From positions 1 through 64,000 of the forward strand of contig NZ_FXUG01000001.1 of assembly GCF_900182915.1 (NCBI RefSeq): 64,000 nucleotides of DNA, in the 5' to 3' direction. Source of the DNA: Neorhodopirellula lusitana. GTDB lineage: Bacteria > Planctomycetota > Planctomycetia > Pirellulales > Pirellulaceae. A program made the position numbers and the translations under genes. The notes under the pieces are model-generated. The model ran no database searches, was not told the origin of the DNA, and saw nothing but the letters and a program-made list of their open reading frames with translations. Positions 47,638 through 57,876 of this stretch are shown here, piece after piece; the first letter of the stretch is position 1; each line of letters starts with the position of its first letter.

Positions 47638-47786
47638 GGGACTAGCTCTTGCGAAGAAAAGGACCGTCGAACTGGGGGCGGCGTCGGTGAGTCAATTTGC
47701 TGGACCTTTGCCTCCAACCGAAATGACGAGTTGGCGTCAAATTGGTTGGTGGAACTGAAGTTTTCAGTCTTAGCCAAGGCAGAGTG

Positions 47787-48722
47787 TTAGCCCACGTTGG
47801 CGGTGATCCATTCGGGACGCATCAGGAAAACGAGCAACGCCTTTTGTGCGTGCATCCGGTTTCCAGCTTGAGCAATCACGTCGCTTTGCGGCCCGTCGAT
47901 GACCTCGTCGGTGATCTCTTCACCACGTACCGCGGGTAGACAGTGAAGCACGCGTGCGGTTGAGGGCGCCGAGGCCATTAACTTGGCGTTTAACTGATAG
48001 TTTGCAAACGCGGCGCAGCGGATTTTCGATTCCGCTTCTTGGCCCATGCTAGTCCAGACATCGGTGTAGATCGCATCCGCATCCTTCACCGCCTCGTGCG
48101 GGTCTTCGGTTTGCTGGATATCTGCATTGGGGTACTTTTCAGCAATCCGGTCCAACCAAGGCTGATCGAATTCGTAGCCGCTTGGGCAAGCCAGGGTGAA
48201 TTTGAGGTCCAGCATCGCACAAGCGAGAGCCAGCGAACGGGAAACATTGTTACCGTCACCAACGAATACCAAGTGCTTTCCGCTGACCGATCCAAACGCT
48301 TCTTGGATGGTGAGGATGTCGGCCATCGCTTGGCAGGGATGCGAGAGGTCGGTCAGGCTGTTGATGACCGGGACAGCATTGAAACTGGCAAGCTGCTCGA
48401 CTCGTTCGTGCGACTTCGCCCGACAGGCGACCGCATCAACAAATTGCCCGAGAACATTCGTGAAGTCCGATGGTGATTCACGCTTGCCCCAACCCACGTC
48501 CTCACCCAGGAACAGGCTGCCGCCGCCCAGTTGAGTCATGCCGGTTTGGAAACTGACACGCGTTCGCAAACTAGGTTTTTCGAACAGCAACGCTAGCGTG
48601 TAGTTCGCCAAAATGGAGGGACGCTCGCCTTTTCGTAACATCGATTTCAGATGCGACGCTACGGCCAGAATGGTCTTCAGTTCGTCTGGCGTTAGGTCAA
48701 ACAGCGTTAGTAAATGTCTCAT
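47787..48722 (-). CDS. argF: Ornithine carbamoyltransferase
   Basis: 311 residues, catalysing ornithine plus carbamoyl phosphate to citrulline. Visible: the carbamoyl-phosphate loop [39 protein letters not shown] and the ornithine-binding [11 protein letters not shown]. Start is ATG at 48722, sharing its first A with the upstream TGA (TGATG); a GTG one codon earlier would give a GTGA overlap. Either way translation is coupled to the ArgD-like gene. Last gene of the argB-argD-like-argF unit. Confidence 0.97.
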   Translation of the reverse strand: MRHLLTLFDLTPDELKTILAVASHLKSMLRKGERPSILANYTLALLFEKPSLRTRVSFQTGMTQLGGGSLFLGEDVGWGKRESPSDFTNVLGQFVDAVACRAKSHERVEQLASFNAVPVINSLTDLSHPCQAMADILTIQEAFGSVSGKHLVFVGDGNNVSRSLALACAMLDLKFTLACPSGYEFDQPWLDRIAEKYPNADIQQTEDPHEAVKDADAIYTDVWTSMGQEAESKIRCAAFANYQLNAKLMASAPSTARVLHCLPAVRGEEITDEVIDGPQSDVIAQAGNRMHAQKALLVFLMRPEWITANVG

Positions 48723-50446
48723 CACGCACTCTCCGTTTCGGCACTCGAGGTTGGCTTCTTGTTTTCTGCCGGATCCATCTCTTCGGTTTCTTCGGTTAAC
48801 TCAGCTTGATCGCTTGAGTTTTCGTCAAACGAGTCCGGTTCGTGAGTTTGTTCTTCATCGTCAAAATCTTCGTCTTCGTCTTCGTCTTCATCTTCGTCTT
48901 CATCTTCATCTTCATCTTCATCTTCATCTTCATCTTCATCTTCATCTTCATCTTCATCTTCATCGAGTTCGTCCTCGTCAGGAACGTACTCTTCTGAATC
49001 GGCCTCTTCGGCATCGACATCATCAGGTTCCGCTTCTTCGCCCGATTCCAGGGATTCGTCAGTTTCGAGCAGGTCGTCTGATTCAAATTCGGATTCCATC
49101 TCGCTGGCTGATTCTATCTCGTCCGAGTGGTCAGCGGGGGACTCTTCAGGTGAGGCTGTTTGTGTCCCTGAAGTTTGCTGTGAGTCCTGAAGTTGTTGCG
49201 ACTCTTGGGCCTGCAGGAAGTCGAAAACCAGATCCAGCCGATCCAGCAACAACGCCGCGGTGTCGTCGTTGAGCACCAAAGGGGGTTGGAAGCGGACCGC
49301 GAAGTCCCCAGCAGGTTCGGCGTGCAAGCCAAACTGACTCGCCGCCTGGATCCAGTCGGTGGCGGGTAGATCCAGTTCAATGCCAATCGTGCGCCCCGTC
49401 ACGTGCAGGTCGCGAATCGTTTCACGGGTCGCCAACCGTTCGGCCCACTGAACTGCCATCGTGTCGACATCGATAGCCAGCCAATCTTCGGAAACCCATT
49501 GGTCGAGCGATGCATTGATCAAGCAGGCGACCATTTCATTGGAAGCCATCTCCGACGCGGCGATGGCACCGGCGGTCGTGTGGTGTGGTGAATCGCCTTG
49601 GTCGGTACTGGTGGCTTTGTTGAGTTGTTGGGCAAGGTCAGAGCCGAGCACCAACAGGCCACCCGGCATACCGCCCAACAAGCCAGCCGACATTAACACT
49701 GCATCAGCTTGGACCGCAGCGAGTGCTTCATGGGCCCAGAAATTGCCACCGCCGATCGGTGGGATGGCGTGATGATCGATGACTAGCGGGACGCTCTGTT
49801 GATCGCATGCTTTGCGGATCGCACCAAGAGTCTTGGCGTCGACGGGGCGGGCCATGTCGTTCAGTTCAATGGGTGACAGTAACACCATCGCGGTGTCTGC
49901 ACCAATTCGTCCAGCGATATCGTGGATGCCAACATGGGCGAAGCCCGGTAGGACTGGCCATTCCGGAGTGCGTGATTCCGCACGACCGCTGGCCATTCGA
50001 CCGACAACACCCGTTCCGTGGTCGCTGCCCAATGCCACCAAACATTTGGGATCGGCCGAACTGTTCGATGCGGCTTGGCTCTGGCGACGACGGGCCAAAA
50101 CCATCACCCATTGCAACACTTCCTCGACCGACGAGCCGACGAGACACTCTTGGATTTGGTGGGAGTCGTGGCCGGTTAGGGTGCGAAGGTTCTGTGTGAT
50201 GTTAGCGAGGACAGGCTTCAAGGTGTCGCCCGAATCCGCGCCGATGGAACCACATCGTTCGCGGTCCCAACGCTGGTTGGCGTCTTGCTCGTCAGCACCT
50301 TTCCCGTCAGCCCAGCGTTGGCCGGCCCACTGTGACAAAGCGGTTTGCAAGTAGTTGCACTCGGATCCAGTCGCTGAAATTGTCCCAGAGGAACCGAGGA
50401 TTTGCGGTAGGTTTTGATTTGATAGGTCGTCGGAATATTCGCTCAC
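48722..50446 (-). CDS. ArgD-like aminotransferase fold without PLP lysine, acidic tail
   Basis: 574 residues. Residues 80-400 follow the class III aminotransferase (acetylornithine aminotransferase) layout: [19 protein letters not shown] at the NSGTEANE helix, [17 protein letters not shown] at the EPVQGEGG strand, VIDHHAIPP at the LIFDEVQTG strand (Asp 224 kept), and [11 protein letters not shown] at the end. The Schiff-base lysine is missing: [13 protein letters not shown] has Gly at about 255 where active enzymes have Lys. It is therefore probably not a working transaminase. Residues 400-574 are a very acidic tail with about 16 Asp-Glu pairs. GTG start overlaps the argB stop (GTGA). A pseudo-enzyme or scaffold role is inference. 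Confidence 0.8.
   Translation of the reverse strand: MSEYSDDLSNQNLPQILGSSGTISATGSECNYLQTALSQWAGQRWADGKGADEQDANQRWDRERCGSIGADSGDTLKPVLANITQNLRTLTGHDSHQIQECLVGSSVEEVLQWVMVLARRRQSQAASNSSADPKCLVALGSDHGTGVVGRMASGRAESRTPEWPVLPGFAHVGIHDIAGRIGADTAMVLLSPIELNDMARPVDAKTLGAIRKACDQQSVPLVIDHHAIPPIGGGNFWAHEALAAVQADAVLMSAGLLGGMPGGLLVLGSDLAQQLNKATSTDQGDSPHHTTAGAIAASEMASNEMVACLINASLDQWVSEDWLAIDVDTMAVQWAERLATRETIRDLHVTGRTIGIELDLPATDWIQAASQFGLHAEPAGDFAVRFQPPLVLNDDTAALLLDRLDLVFDFLQAQESQQLQDSQQTSGTQTASPEESPADHSDEIESASEMESEFESDDLLETDESLESGEEAEPDDVDAEEADSEEYVPDEDELDEDEDEDEDEDEDEDEDEDEDEDEDEDEDEDEDFDDEEQTHEPDSFDENSSDQAELTEETEEMDPAENKKPTSSAETESA
48867..48964. repeat. Hexanucleotide microsatellite encoding poly(Asp-Glu)
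   Basis: About 16 copies of a 6-bp unit (cttcat or cttcgt on the plus strand, read as GAYGAR on the coding strand). The 48899-48964 part is pure cttcat. Copy-number change would alter the tail length in frame. Confidence 0.95.
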
Positions 50447-51306
50447 GCGTGAATCTCCGTTCCGACGCCATCGGTCGTGAAGATTTCAAGCAATAGCGAA
50501 TGTCGTAGACGGCCATCAATGATGTGTACTTTTTGCACGCCCCGGCCAAGGGTCTCCAAACAAGCCTCCACCTTGGGAATCATTCCACCTTGAATGACTC
50601 CGCTGGCGATCAATTCACGTGCTTCGGCGGCCGACATGGCGGGGATGATGGAAGCGGGGTCGTCGGGGTCGCGACGGACACCGTTCACGTCCGATAGAAA
50701 TACCAATTTGTCCGCGCCGAGGGATTGCGCGACCGACATGGCGGCGGTGTCGGCGTTGACGTTGTACAGCTGGCCGTCATCGTCTTGGCAAAGCGATGGG
50801 ATCACAGCGACTTGGTCGGTGTAGCCCAGGCTTTCAATGACATCGCGATCGACGCGGTCGACTTCACCGACGAAACCCAAGTCGGCTCCGTCGGGATCGA
50901 CCATCTTGGTGCCATGCAGGACGCAGGTGGTTCGAGGTGACAGGTTCACTGCGCGACCGCCAAACCGTTCCATCATTTCGGTGATGTGGACGTTCAGTTC
51001 ACCGGCAAGCACCTGTTCGACAACTTTCAGGGACGCTTCATCAGTGACTCGGCGACCGCGAACAAACTGCGCTTCAATGCCCGCGTCGGCCATCGCTTTG
51101 GTGATCGCTTTTCCGCCACCGTGGACCACCACGGGACGCAAGCCGACGGTTTCCATGAAGATGACATCCAGCAATAAGTGCTGCATTGCGGTGTCATCCT
51201 CCAGCAAACTGCCACCAAGCTTGATGACGGTCGTTTTGCCTCGGAAGCGACGGATCCAGCCCATCGCCTCGATGAGGGTGTCCGCCTTGGCGATCGCATG
51301 ATCCAT
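50443..51306 (-). CDS. argB: Acetylglutamate kinase
   Basis: 287 residues of the amino acid kinase fold, phosphorylating N-acetylglutamate in arginine synthesis. Motifs: [10 protein letters not shown] (about 26-35), [31 protein letters not shown] and [15 protein letters not shown], with [20 protein letters not shown] near the end. The longer TTG start at 51321 lacks a ribosome site, so ATG at 51306 is used. First gene of the arginine unit; its stop overlaps the ArgD-like start by 4 bp. Confidence 0.96.
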   Translation of the reverse strand: MDHAIAKADTLIEAMGWIRRFRGKTTVIKLGGSLLEDDTAMQHLLLDVIFMETVGLRPVVVHGGGKAITKAMADAGIEAQFVRGRRVTDEASLKVVEQVLAGELNVHITEMMERFGGRAVNLSPRTTCVLHGTKMVDPDGADLGFVGEVDRVDRDVIESLGYTDQVAVIPSLCQDDDGQLYNVNADTAAMSVAQSLGADKLVFLSDVNGVRRDPDDPASIIPAMSAAEARELIASGVIQGGMIPKVEACLETLGRGVQKVHIIDGRLRHSLLLEIFTTDGVGTEIHA

Positions 51307-51758
51307 CGGAGATTGTCTCAAAAGAAAAGGGAAAAAGTGTAGGGGGACGGGACCTGCCGGTCAATTCGGCTTCGTTTCGACGAAAAAGCAGCTTTCCGAG
51401 ACGACTGGCATCTGACTGGATGCGAAAGATCAGTTTGCCAAACCGGCAATCAAGCGGGCCGAAATCGGATCGCATCCTGCGTTAGACCAGAAATCAAGTT
51501 GGGTTAGAACAAGCTGCGTCGGAAGTTATGCAAAAACCACATCAGACTGAAAGTAACGCCGCTGGGGGGGCAAAATCAGCCTAGACCGTACAAACCGATG
51601 AAGCGTGACCGATTTGATAGGATGATATGCGAGAAATACACCCTGCTCAGGTTGAGCGTGACGTAGTTTTGACTGCACCTGGATTCACTCGAGTCCAGCA
51701 CGGGGGAAAGCCAGAATGATCTGTCACTCGACAGTGTTGCCTCCAAGAGCTTTCCAAA
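51307..51758. other. Divergent spacer between argB and flagellin-like gene
   Basis: 450 bp with no supported gene. It should contain promoters for the arginine unit and for the flagellin-like gene. I looked for sigma-28, sigma-54 and ARG-box-like elements and saw none I could defend. Confidence 0.4.
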
Positions 51759-54542
51759 ATGTCAATCTCATCAGTCTCAGGAGCGAACAGCTCTGGCGGA
51801 CTCCTTATCGAACGATTTAGCTCGGCGGTGCGCGGTTCCTCAACAACCCAGACCTCCGTTGCCGAGCAAGCTACTTCTTCGACGCCGTCACTCGATCGGA
51901 TCACTCGATTAATCGAGAAGTTGAAAGAGCAGTCGCTGAACGCGGCCCGGACGAACCAGGTTGAGCGTCTGGACTCGTTCCAATCGACAATTGATGAAGC
52001 CCTCAGCGAGATCGGTTTTCTCGCCGGCGTTGAGTTTTCAGCGGGAGGCGTCGACCAAGCCGTCGTCACGGGCGCGGAAGCAAGTCAGTTGAAGGACGTG
52101 CAGGTGCTCGGTTTGCCACCGGGTGCCGAGGCCAGTTTCTCCGGTGCGGTTGTGCGGAAGAGTGCTGGGGCCTCGACGACGGTGGATAACATCGGTCGCT
52201 TGTTGTCCGGCGGCGGATCATTGCAGCTTAACAGTGGAGGCGATTCACGAACGATCTATGTGAACAAAGGTGGCTCCTTCGGCGGACTGGTTCGGTCGAT
52301 CAACGACGGTGGCTACGGCGTGCAAGCGTCCGAGATCGACAACCGCTTGCGTTTGACTTCGCGGTCGACGGGGCCATCGTCAAGCTTGGAAGTGATTTCG
52401 CGGGCGAGGCGTACCGTGCGTGGTCCCGAGGGTTTGCAGGTGTCCGGACTGAATGCAGCGCAAATCGCTAACGTCGCCGCTGACGGCCTGGATCCCAACC
52501 AATCGATCACGGTAAGTGGCAGTCGGGATTCCGTAGCCACGACCGCCGAGTTGACTTACCAGGGCGATGCGGAAGGTCGTGTCAGTGGAACCGCCACGTT
52601 TCAATTGAACGGTGATCAGGGGAGCCAAACTTTCTCGGCAACCAAGGGTGAGTCTTTAGAGGATCTAGCCGCTCGGATTTCGGCGGCATCGGATCAGACC
52701 GGCGTGATCGCGACAGTCGACGGAGACCAGTTGCGATTGACGTCGCTGGCAAAGGGAGATGACGCGTCAGTCTCGATCACAGACATTTCCGCGGTTCAGG
52801 AGACTTCGGTGTCCGGCGTGGATCCCGATGAATTCTCGCGGTTTGATTTGGTCTCCATGCCGGCGGACACCCAAGTCACCGTCAGCGGAAGTATCACTCA
52901 GGCCGCCGAGACAGCTAACTTGACGTACCGCGGGGCGGTGGGATCCGAGGTTGTCGAGACGGCGACATTCACACTGTCCGGAGCCAACGGCAGTGCTGAA
53001 GTGAATGTCACCCAAGGCGAATCGCTGGCGGATGTTGCCGATCGAATCAACGCGAGTTCGTCCAGCACCGGCGTCCTGGCCCGGGTCGATGGCGACGACT
53101 TGCAGTTTGAAAGTTCCGACGTGGGCTCCGCTCAATCCGTCAGTGTGACGCTGGATCGAATTACTCAGGACATCAGCGTGACTGGAGTGGATCCAGCCAA
53201 GATTGAAAACTTCACGGTGGAATCGGCGGAGCATCGTTCGTCCAACACCCTGTCCGGCAGCATCGATCAGGCTGCAACCAAGGCCCAGCTAACAAGCAAC
53301 AGCTACGGCGTGTCGTCGTCCAGTGCGACGTTCTCTTTGACAGGTGAACTGGGAAGCGAAACCTTCTCGGTCAGTTGGTTGCAATCGCTTTCTTCACTTC
53401 GAAATGACATCAACGACGCCACCGATCGAACGGGGGTAGTGGCGAGCATTGAGTCCGGTCGGCTGAAACTCACCAGCAGTGAGTACGGTTCAGATGCGAT
53501 TGTTGAGCTGGATGTCTTGTCTGGTAGCTTTGGGACCAGTGGTGGCGATGGGAATGGCAACGCACAGGGAACCGATGCCGAATTAACAATCAATGGAAAT
53601 GCTGTTACCGCGGACCGAAATCACGTTGCCTATTCCGATTCACTAGGAAGTTATTCGTTTGATTTGGTTGCCGATCAATCGGGTGCGCTTGCGGACATCA
53701 CAATCGATTCGACTGACCGAGATTTTGACATCGAGGGTGGTGATGGTGATGGAAACGCGAGCGGGTTGGATGCGGTCGCGACTTTGAATGGAGTGGAGTA
53801 CACCGGAACGGGGAACCGTTTTGAAGAAACGATTGACAGTGCACAACTTGATTTTGAAGTGACGCAAGGGTTCGTCGGCGCGATCAACCCCGTCACGGTT
53901 GAATCCAAGGCAGCCGAGTTTTCAATCAGCGGCGGTGATGGGAACGGTGAGGCGTCCGGCCAAAACGGAACCGCAACCATTGATGGCGTTTCCTTTTCGA
54001 GTGCGACCGATACGTTTGAAGCGATCGTTGATGGTGAGTCGGTGCAGATTCAGTTCGCTTCCAACTTTACCGGTACCTTCGATGATCTGACTTTGACCGG
54101 CGGTGACTTTGTGGCCAATCGGTCCGCTGGAAGCCAAACCTACCGCGCCAGTGGTCGATCGCAGTACGTCGAGATCAACGGCGAGCGTCTCTACGAGCAA
54201 GCTGGACGTTATCTCGCAGAACAGAACGGCGTGCAGATTTCGTTTGCCCTGGATGCCTCTGCGTCCGGCACGATCGGTCCGATCACGGTGACAGGTACCA
54301 AGTCGGAAAGTTCAGATAGCTACCTACCGGTTCTGGAGGGACAACAACAGCTAGCCGTGCAAAGTGTGTTGCCCAGCCTTTTCCAGCTTGCCTCGGGAGG
54401 TGCCTATTCAGGCGATGCGTATGCCCCGTCCCAAACGCTTTCTGTTTTGATCGAGGCCTTGGATCAACTGCAGGGACTTAGCGGTCAATCATCGCGGCAG
54501 GGAAGATCGCTGCAAGGTTTTGCCTTGGACGTGTCGGCTTAG
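51759..54542 (+). CDS. Flagellin-like protein with hook-IN repeats
   Basis: 927 residues. The N-terminal helix LIEKLKEQSLNAARTNQVER and the following helix (about 47-85) resemble the flagellin D1 helices. From about 250 to 600 there are three or four flagellin hook-IN units (ATFTLSGANGSAEVNVTQGE, then RINASSSSTGVLARVDGDDL). At about 590-780 come three units opening with GGDGNGNAQG-like Ca-binding turns. A canonical C-terminal flagellin D0 helix is not evident. Probably a filament, cap or sheath protein exported through the flagellar or another route. Monocistronic. Confidence 0.7.
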   Translation: MSISSVSGANSSGGLLIERFSSAVRGSSTTQTSVAEQATSSTPSLDRITRLIEKLKEQSLNAARTNQVERLDSFQSTIDEALSEIGFLAGVEFSAGGVDQAVVTGAEASQLKDVQVLGLPPGAEASFSGAVVRKSAGASTTVDNIGRLLSGGGSLQLNSGGDSRTIYVNKGGSFGGLVRSINDGGYGVQASEIDNRLRLTSRSTGPSSSLEVISRARRTVRGPEGLQVSGLNAAQIANVAADGLDPNQSITVSGSRDSVATTAELTYQGDAEGRVSGTATFQLNGDQGSQTFSATKGESLEDLAARISAASDQTGVIATVDGDQLRLTSLAKGDDASVSITDISAVQETSVSGVDPDEFSRFDLVSMPADTQVTVSGSITQAAETANLTYRGAVGSEVVETATFTLSGANGSAEVNVTQGESLADVADRINASSSSTGVLARVDGDDLQFESSDVGSAQSVSVTLDRITQDISVTGVDPAKIENFTVESAEHRSSNTLSGSIDQAATKAQLTSNSYGVSSSSATFSLTGELGSETFSVSWLQSLSSLRNDINDATDRTGVVASIESGRLKLTSSEYGSDAIVELDVLSGSFGTSGGDGNGNAQGTDAELTINGNAVTADRNHVAYSDSLGSYSFDLVADQSGALADITIDSTDRDFDIEGGDGDGNASGLDAVATLNGVEYTGTGNRFEETIDSAQLDFEVTQGFVGAINPVTVESKAAEFSISGGDGNGEASGQNGTATIDGVSFSSATDTFEAIVDGESVQIQFASNFTGTFDDLTLTGGDFVANRSAGSQTYRASGRSQYVEINGERLYEQAGRYLAEQNGVQISFALDASASGTIGPITVTGTKSESSDSYLPVLEGQQQLAVQSVLPSLFQLASGGAYSGDAYAPSQTLSVLIEALDQLQGLSGQSSRQGRSLQGFALDVSA

Positions 54543-54692
54543 CTAAGACAGGCGGAGGGAGGCAGATACAAAGGTGGAACTGCCGGCCAGCATCTTTCGC
54601 AAAAGCCGGATCACTCATCAGGCCGTCGACGCCGAGGCGATGCTTGAACAACGAGGGAGTGTCGCGTCGCAGTCATTGGCTCGTCCGAGCAA

Positions 54693-57644
54693 ATGGAACA
54701 GCCGAGCCGCTCGCCTGTTAGGATGGTGGTGACCGGCCCGTTCTTTCGGGCGGGGGTTTTTCCGGTGAGGCGACCACCTGTGCGAATCATTCATCAACTT
54801 TTGCTTGCCGCTTTGGTGCCGGCGATTCTGATTGGGCTGGTGGGGCAGTACGCCACCAGTGTTGCCCAGCGTAGCTTGCGATCGGCGATCGAATCGAATT
54901 CCATGACACAAGCAAATGCTGTGATGGATGAAGTTGATCGCATCTTGCAGACAAGGATCGCGAACTGGAAGGCGTATGCGCGCAGTGAGCTAGTACAAAA
55001 AACGTTGGTCGCGTCGAACCGTGAAATGGCGACGGAGACGGATCCAGAGAAAACGATCGATGATCGTGACCGAGAGTGGCAACTCGCCGTCGATGGGAAG
55101 CCGAACGAGCTGATGCAGCGGTTGATGGACAATCGCTTGTCTCGTGAACTGCGTTTGCGTCTTGAAAAACTGGAAGAGGGTTCAGGGTATTCCGTTTTCG
55201 GTGAAGTCTTTTTTACAAACCGATACGGAGCGAACGCTGCCCAGTCACAGCTAACGTCGGACTATCGCCAAAATGACGAGCCCTGGTGGCAACTGGCGTC
55301 GAAGGATGGACTTTATGTGGGCGACGTGACGTGGGATGACAGCGCAGAAATCTACTCCATCGTGATTTGCTTGAAAGTTGAGGACGCAGATTCTCAGTTT
55401 CTTGGTGTTATGAAAGCGGTGATGAACATCCACGAGATCGTCAGTGTGATTGATGGGCGTTCGAGTCGATTCGGTCAGGGCGAAAGGTTGATCTTGCTGA
55501 CGCGCCAGGGCGAGATCATTCGCACTGGAAACCAAGAAACGGTACCGCTCGCCGATGGTTCTGATTTGTTGGGGGATCAATATCTTGACGCGGAACACCC
55601 TGAGGCGACGACCTATCGTGTGGACTCGGCAACGGGTGAGCGGTACCTCGAATCCTTCGCGCTCTCGCAAGGGTTTGGCGACTTCGATGGGCTGGGCTGG
55701 AAGATGGTTCGCGAGAGTCGGGAGTCGATTGCTTTTGCGCCAGTCAACCATCTGCGACAACGAATTGTTTGGATCACTTCGCTGGCAACGCTGTTCGGGC
55801 TTTTGGTCAGCGGTGCGGTCGCGTGGTCGCTGTCTCGTCGCGTGCAGCACTTGAGTAACGCGACGATGGCGATTAGTCGTGGCGAACTGGATACGTCCGT
55901 CGATGTGCGAGGCAGTGACGAAATCGCAGACTTGGCGACCCACTTCAATCAAATGGGGCGTGACTTGCAACGCGTCAACAGCGAATTGATTGTCGCCCGA
56001 GATGCGGAACGGGATGCGAACCGGGCGAAGGGAACGTTCTTAGCGAACATGAGCCATGAAATTCGCACACCGATGAACGGGATCATTGGCATGGGGCAAC
56101 TGCTGGCGCACACCAAGTTGGACGCGAACCAGAAAGACTATCTGAGGATGATTCAGCAGTCGGCTGATGCGTTGTTGAGGTTGTTGAATGACATTCTTGA
56201 CTTCTCGAAAATTGAAGCGGGCAAGCTGGAGCTCGAAAAGATTGAATTCAGTTTGCGAGATTGCGTTGGCCAAACCGGACAAACGCTTGCAATGCGCGCG
56301 GGTGAAAAAGGCTTAGAGATGGCCTGCCGGATCGCACCGAACTTACCCGATACCTTGCTCGGAGACCCAGGGCGACTGCGACAGATTATTGTCAATTTGG
56401 CTGGTAACGCGATTAAGTTCACGGACCAGGGTGAAGTCGTGATTGACGTGCAACGCTGCAATGATTCCAACCTCAAAGACGATAACCAAATTGAGCTTCA
56501 TGTGTCGGTTCGAGACACCGGGGTGGGGATCGCCAAGGACAAACAAGCCAAGATTTTCGAAGCGTTCACTCAGGCGGATGTTTCTACCACACGCCAGTTT
56601 GGTGGTACCGGATTGGGCTTGTCGATTTCCGCTCAATTGGTGGAAATGATGAATGGCCGAATCTGGTTGGAAAGTGAATTGGACCACGGGACCACATTCC
56701 ACTTCACCGCGATAATGACGCTGCTGCCTGAGAGAGAGCGGAAACGTCGTGAAGGGGTTGCGTCATTGAAGGGAAAACGAGCGTTGATCGTTGACGACAA
56801 TGTGACTAACCGCAGGATTTTTGAAGAGTTGCTGAGTCATTGGGACATGAAGTGGGAATCCGCGGGTGACCCTAAACAGGGATTGATTGAATTGTCGAAA
56901 GCAGCCCGTGAAGGGAGGCCCTTCGACATTGTGTTGCTTGACTACATGATGCCAGGTATGGACGGCTTTGGATTCACCGAGCGTGTTCGCGAGGAAGAAG
57001 CGATTCGGGATTCCAAGATCATCTTGCTGTCGTCGGCGGCCGAGGCGACTGATTCTGAACGGAGTGTAGAATTGGGGATCCTGCGTTACATGACCAAACC
57101 GGTTGTTGAGAGCGAGTTGCACCGGACTCTCTTGGATGTTTGCGATGTGGAAAATTCGGACTCGAGTCAGTCGGTCCAGGCAAACGGAACGGTTGCGAGT
57201 GGATCAAACGCACGGAAGTCCGGGGCGAAGCAAGCAGGTGGCGGTGCGCCGTGTCGAAGTTTGAACATCTTATTGGCCGAGGACGGTATCGTGAATCAAT
57301 GCGTTGCCAAAGGCATCTTGAAAACTTTGAATCATGAAGTGGTGATCGCCGATGACGGTGCGAAGGCAGTCGAAGCATGGCAGGCAGGTGAATTTGATGT
57401 GATCCTGATGGATGTCCAAATGCCCGAGATGGATGGACTCCAGGCGACCGAAGTGATCCGTTTGGCGGAGTCGGAAACAGGCAAGCATATCCCGATCATC
57501 GCCATGACAGCCAACGCAATGAAAGGTGACCGCGAAGAGTGCTTGGAAGCGGGCATGGACGACTACATTGCCAAACCATTCAGTCGAAATGAATTGCACG
57601 AGGCGTTGATCCGCTGGGGGAATGCCCCCAGCGATACCCCGTAA
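54693..57644 (+). CDS. Hybrid sensor histidine kinase with two receiver domains
   Basis: 983 residues. Two transmembrane helices (about 33-55 and 352-372) flank a periplasmic sensor of dCache-like size. Then HAMP, HisKA with the phospho-His in MSHEIRTPMNG (about 455), HATPase (NLAGNAIKFTDQGEVV, GGTGLGLSIS), and two receiver domains. Phospho-acceptors are Asp about 750 in LLDYMMPGMDG and Asp about 907 in LMDVQMPEMDG. No DNA-binding output. Start uncertain: ATG 54693 or 54723, or GTG at 54780 with GAGG nine bases upstream and the natural MRIIHQLLLA beginning. Confidence 0.93.
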   Translation: MEQPSRSPVRMVVTGPFFRAGVFPVRRPPVRIIHQLLLAALVPAILIGLVGQYATSVAQRSLRSAIESNSMTQANAVMDEVDRILQTRIANWKAYARSELVQKTLVASNREMATETDPEKTIDDRDREWQLAVDGKPNELMQRLMDNRLSRELRLRLEKLEEGSGYSVFGEVFFTNRYGANAAQSQLTSDYRQNDEPWWQLASKDGLYVGDVTWDDSAEIYSIVICLKVEDADSQFLGVMKAVMNIHEIVSVIDGRSSRFGQGERLILLTRQGEIIRTGNQETVPLADGSDLLGDQYLDAEHPEATTYRVDSATGERYLESFALSQGFGDFDGLGWKMVRESRESIAFAPVNHLRQRIVWITSLATLFGLLVSGAVAWSLSRRVQHLSNATMAISRGELDTSVDVRGSDEIADLATHFNQMGRDLQRVNSELIVARDAERDANRAKGTFLANMSHEIRTPMNGIIGMGQLLAHTKLDANQKDYLRMIQQSADALLRLLNDILDFSKIEAGKLELEKIEFSLRDCVGQTGQTLAMRAGEKGLEMACRIAPNLPDTLLGDPGRLRQIIVNLAGNAIKFTDQGEVVIDVQRCNDSNLKDDNQIELHVSVRDTGVGIAKDKQAKIFEAFTQADVSTTRQFGGTGLGLSISAQLVEMMNGRIWLESELDHGTTFHFTAIMTLLPERERKRREGVASLKGKRALIVDDNVTNRRIFEELLSHWDMKWESAGDPKQGLIELSKAAREGRPFDIVLLDYMMPGMDGFGFTERVREEEAIRDSKIILLSSAAEATDSERSVELGILRYMTKPVVESELHRTLLDVCDVENSDSSQSVQANGTVASGSNARKSGAKQAGGGAPCRSLNILLAEDGIVNQCVAKGILKTLNHEVVIADDGAKAVEAWQAGEFDVILMDVQMPEMDGLQATEVIRLAESETGKHIPIIAMTANAMKGDREECLEAGMDDYIAKPFSRNELHEALIRWGNAPSDTP

Positions 57645-57733
57645 GATGCCCTGCCGCGAGAGTCTTAGCGAGCGATTTGCCTACCCAGGAATTCGATACT
57701 AGGAATCCCAGTTTTCGATTTGAGGAGTACTGG

Positions 57734-57773
57734 GGGGGCCTCTCTTATGCCTCTCTCGTGTTGTGTGGCCCCC
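57734..57773 (+). terminator. Candidate terminator after the hybrid kinase
   Basis: Seven-bp GC stem gggggcc/ggccccc (57734-57740 with 57767-57773), loop 26 nt, followed by the T-rich tcttgtttctc. Loop is long but position between two co-directional genes fits. Confidence 0.45.
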
Positions 57774-57876
57774 TCTTGTTTCTCAAGTTTGCTCGATATA
57801 GTCGGGCTGTAAAACTCAATTGAAACCATTGCGTAGAAGGCTTCAAATACCGAGTCGTAAGATCGCCGAAAGCACC

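Noticed and set aside
48796-49086. Lys/Met-rich 96-codon frame within the ArgD-like gene
   Set aside because: It is a shadow of the Asp-Glu hexamer array read in another frame.
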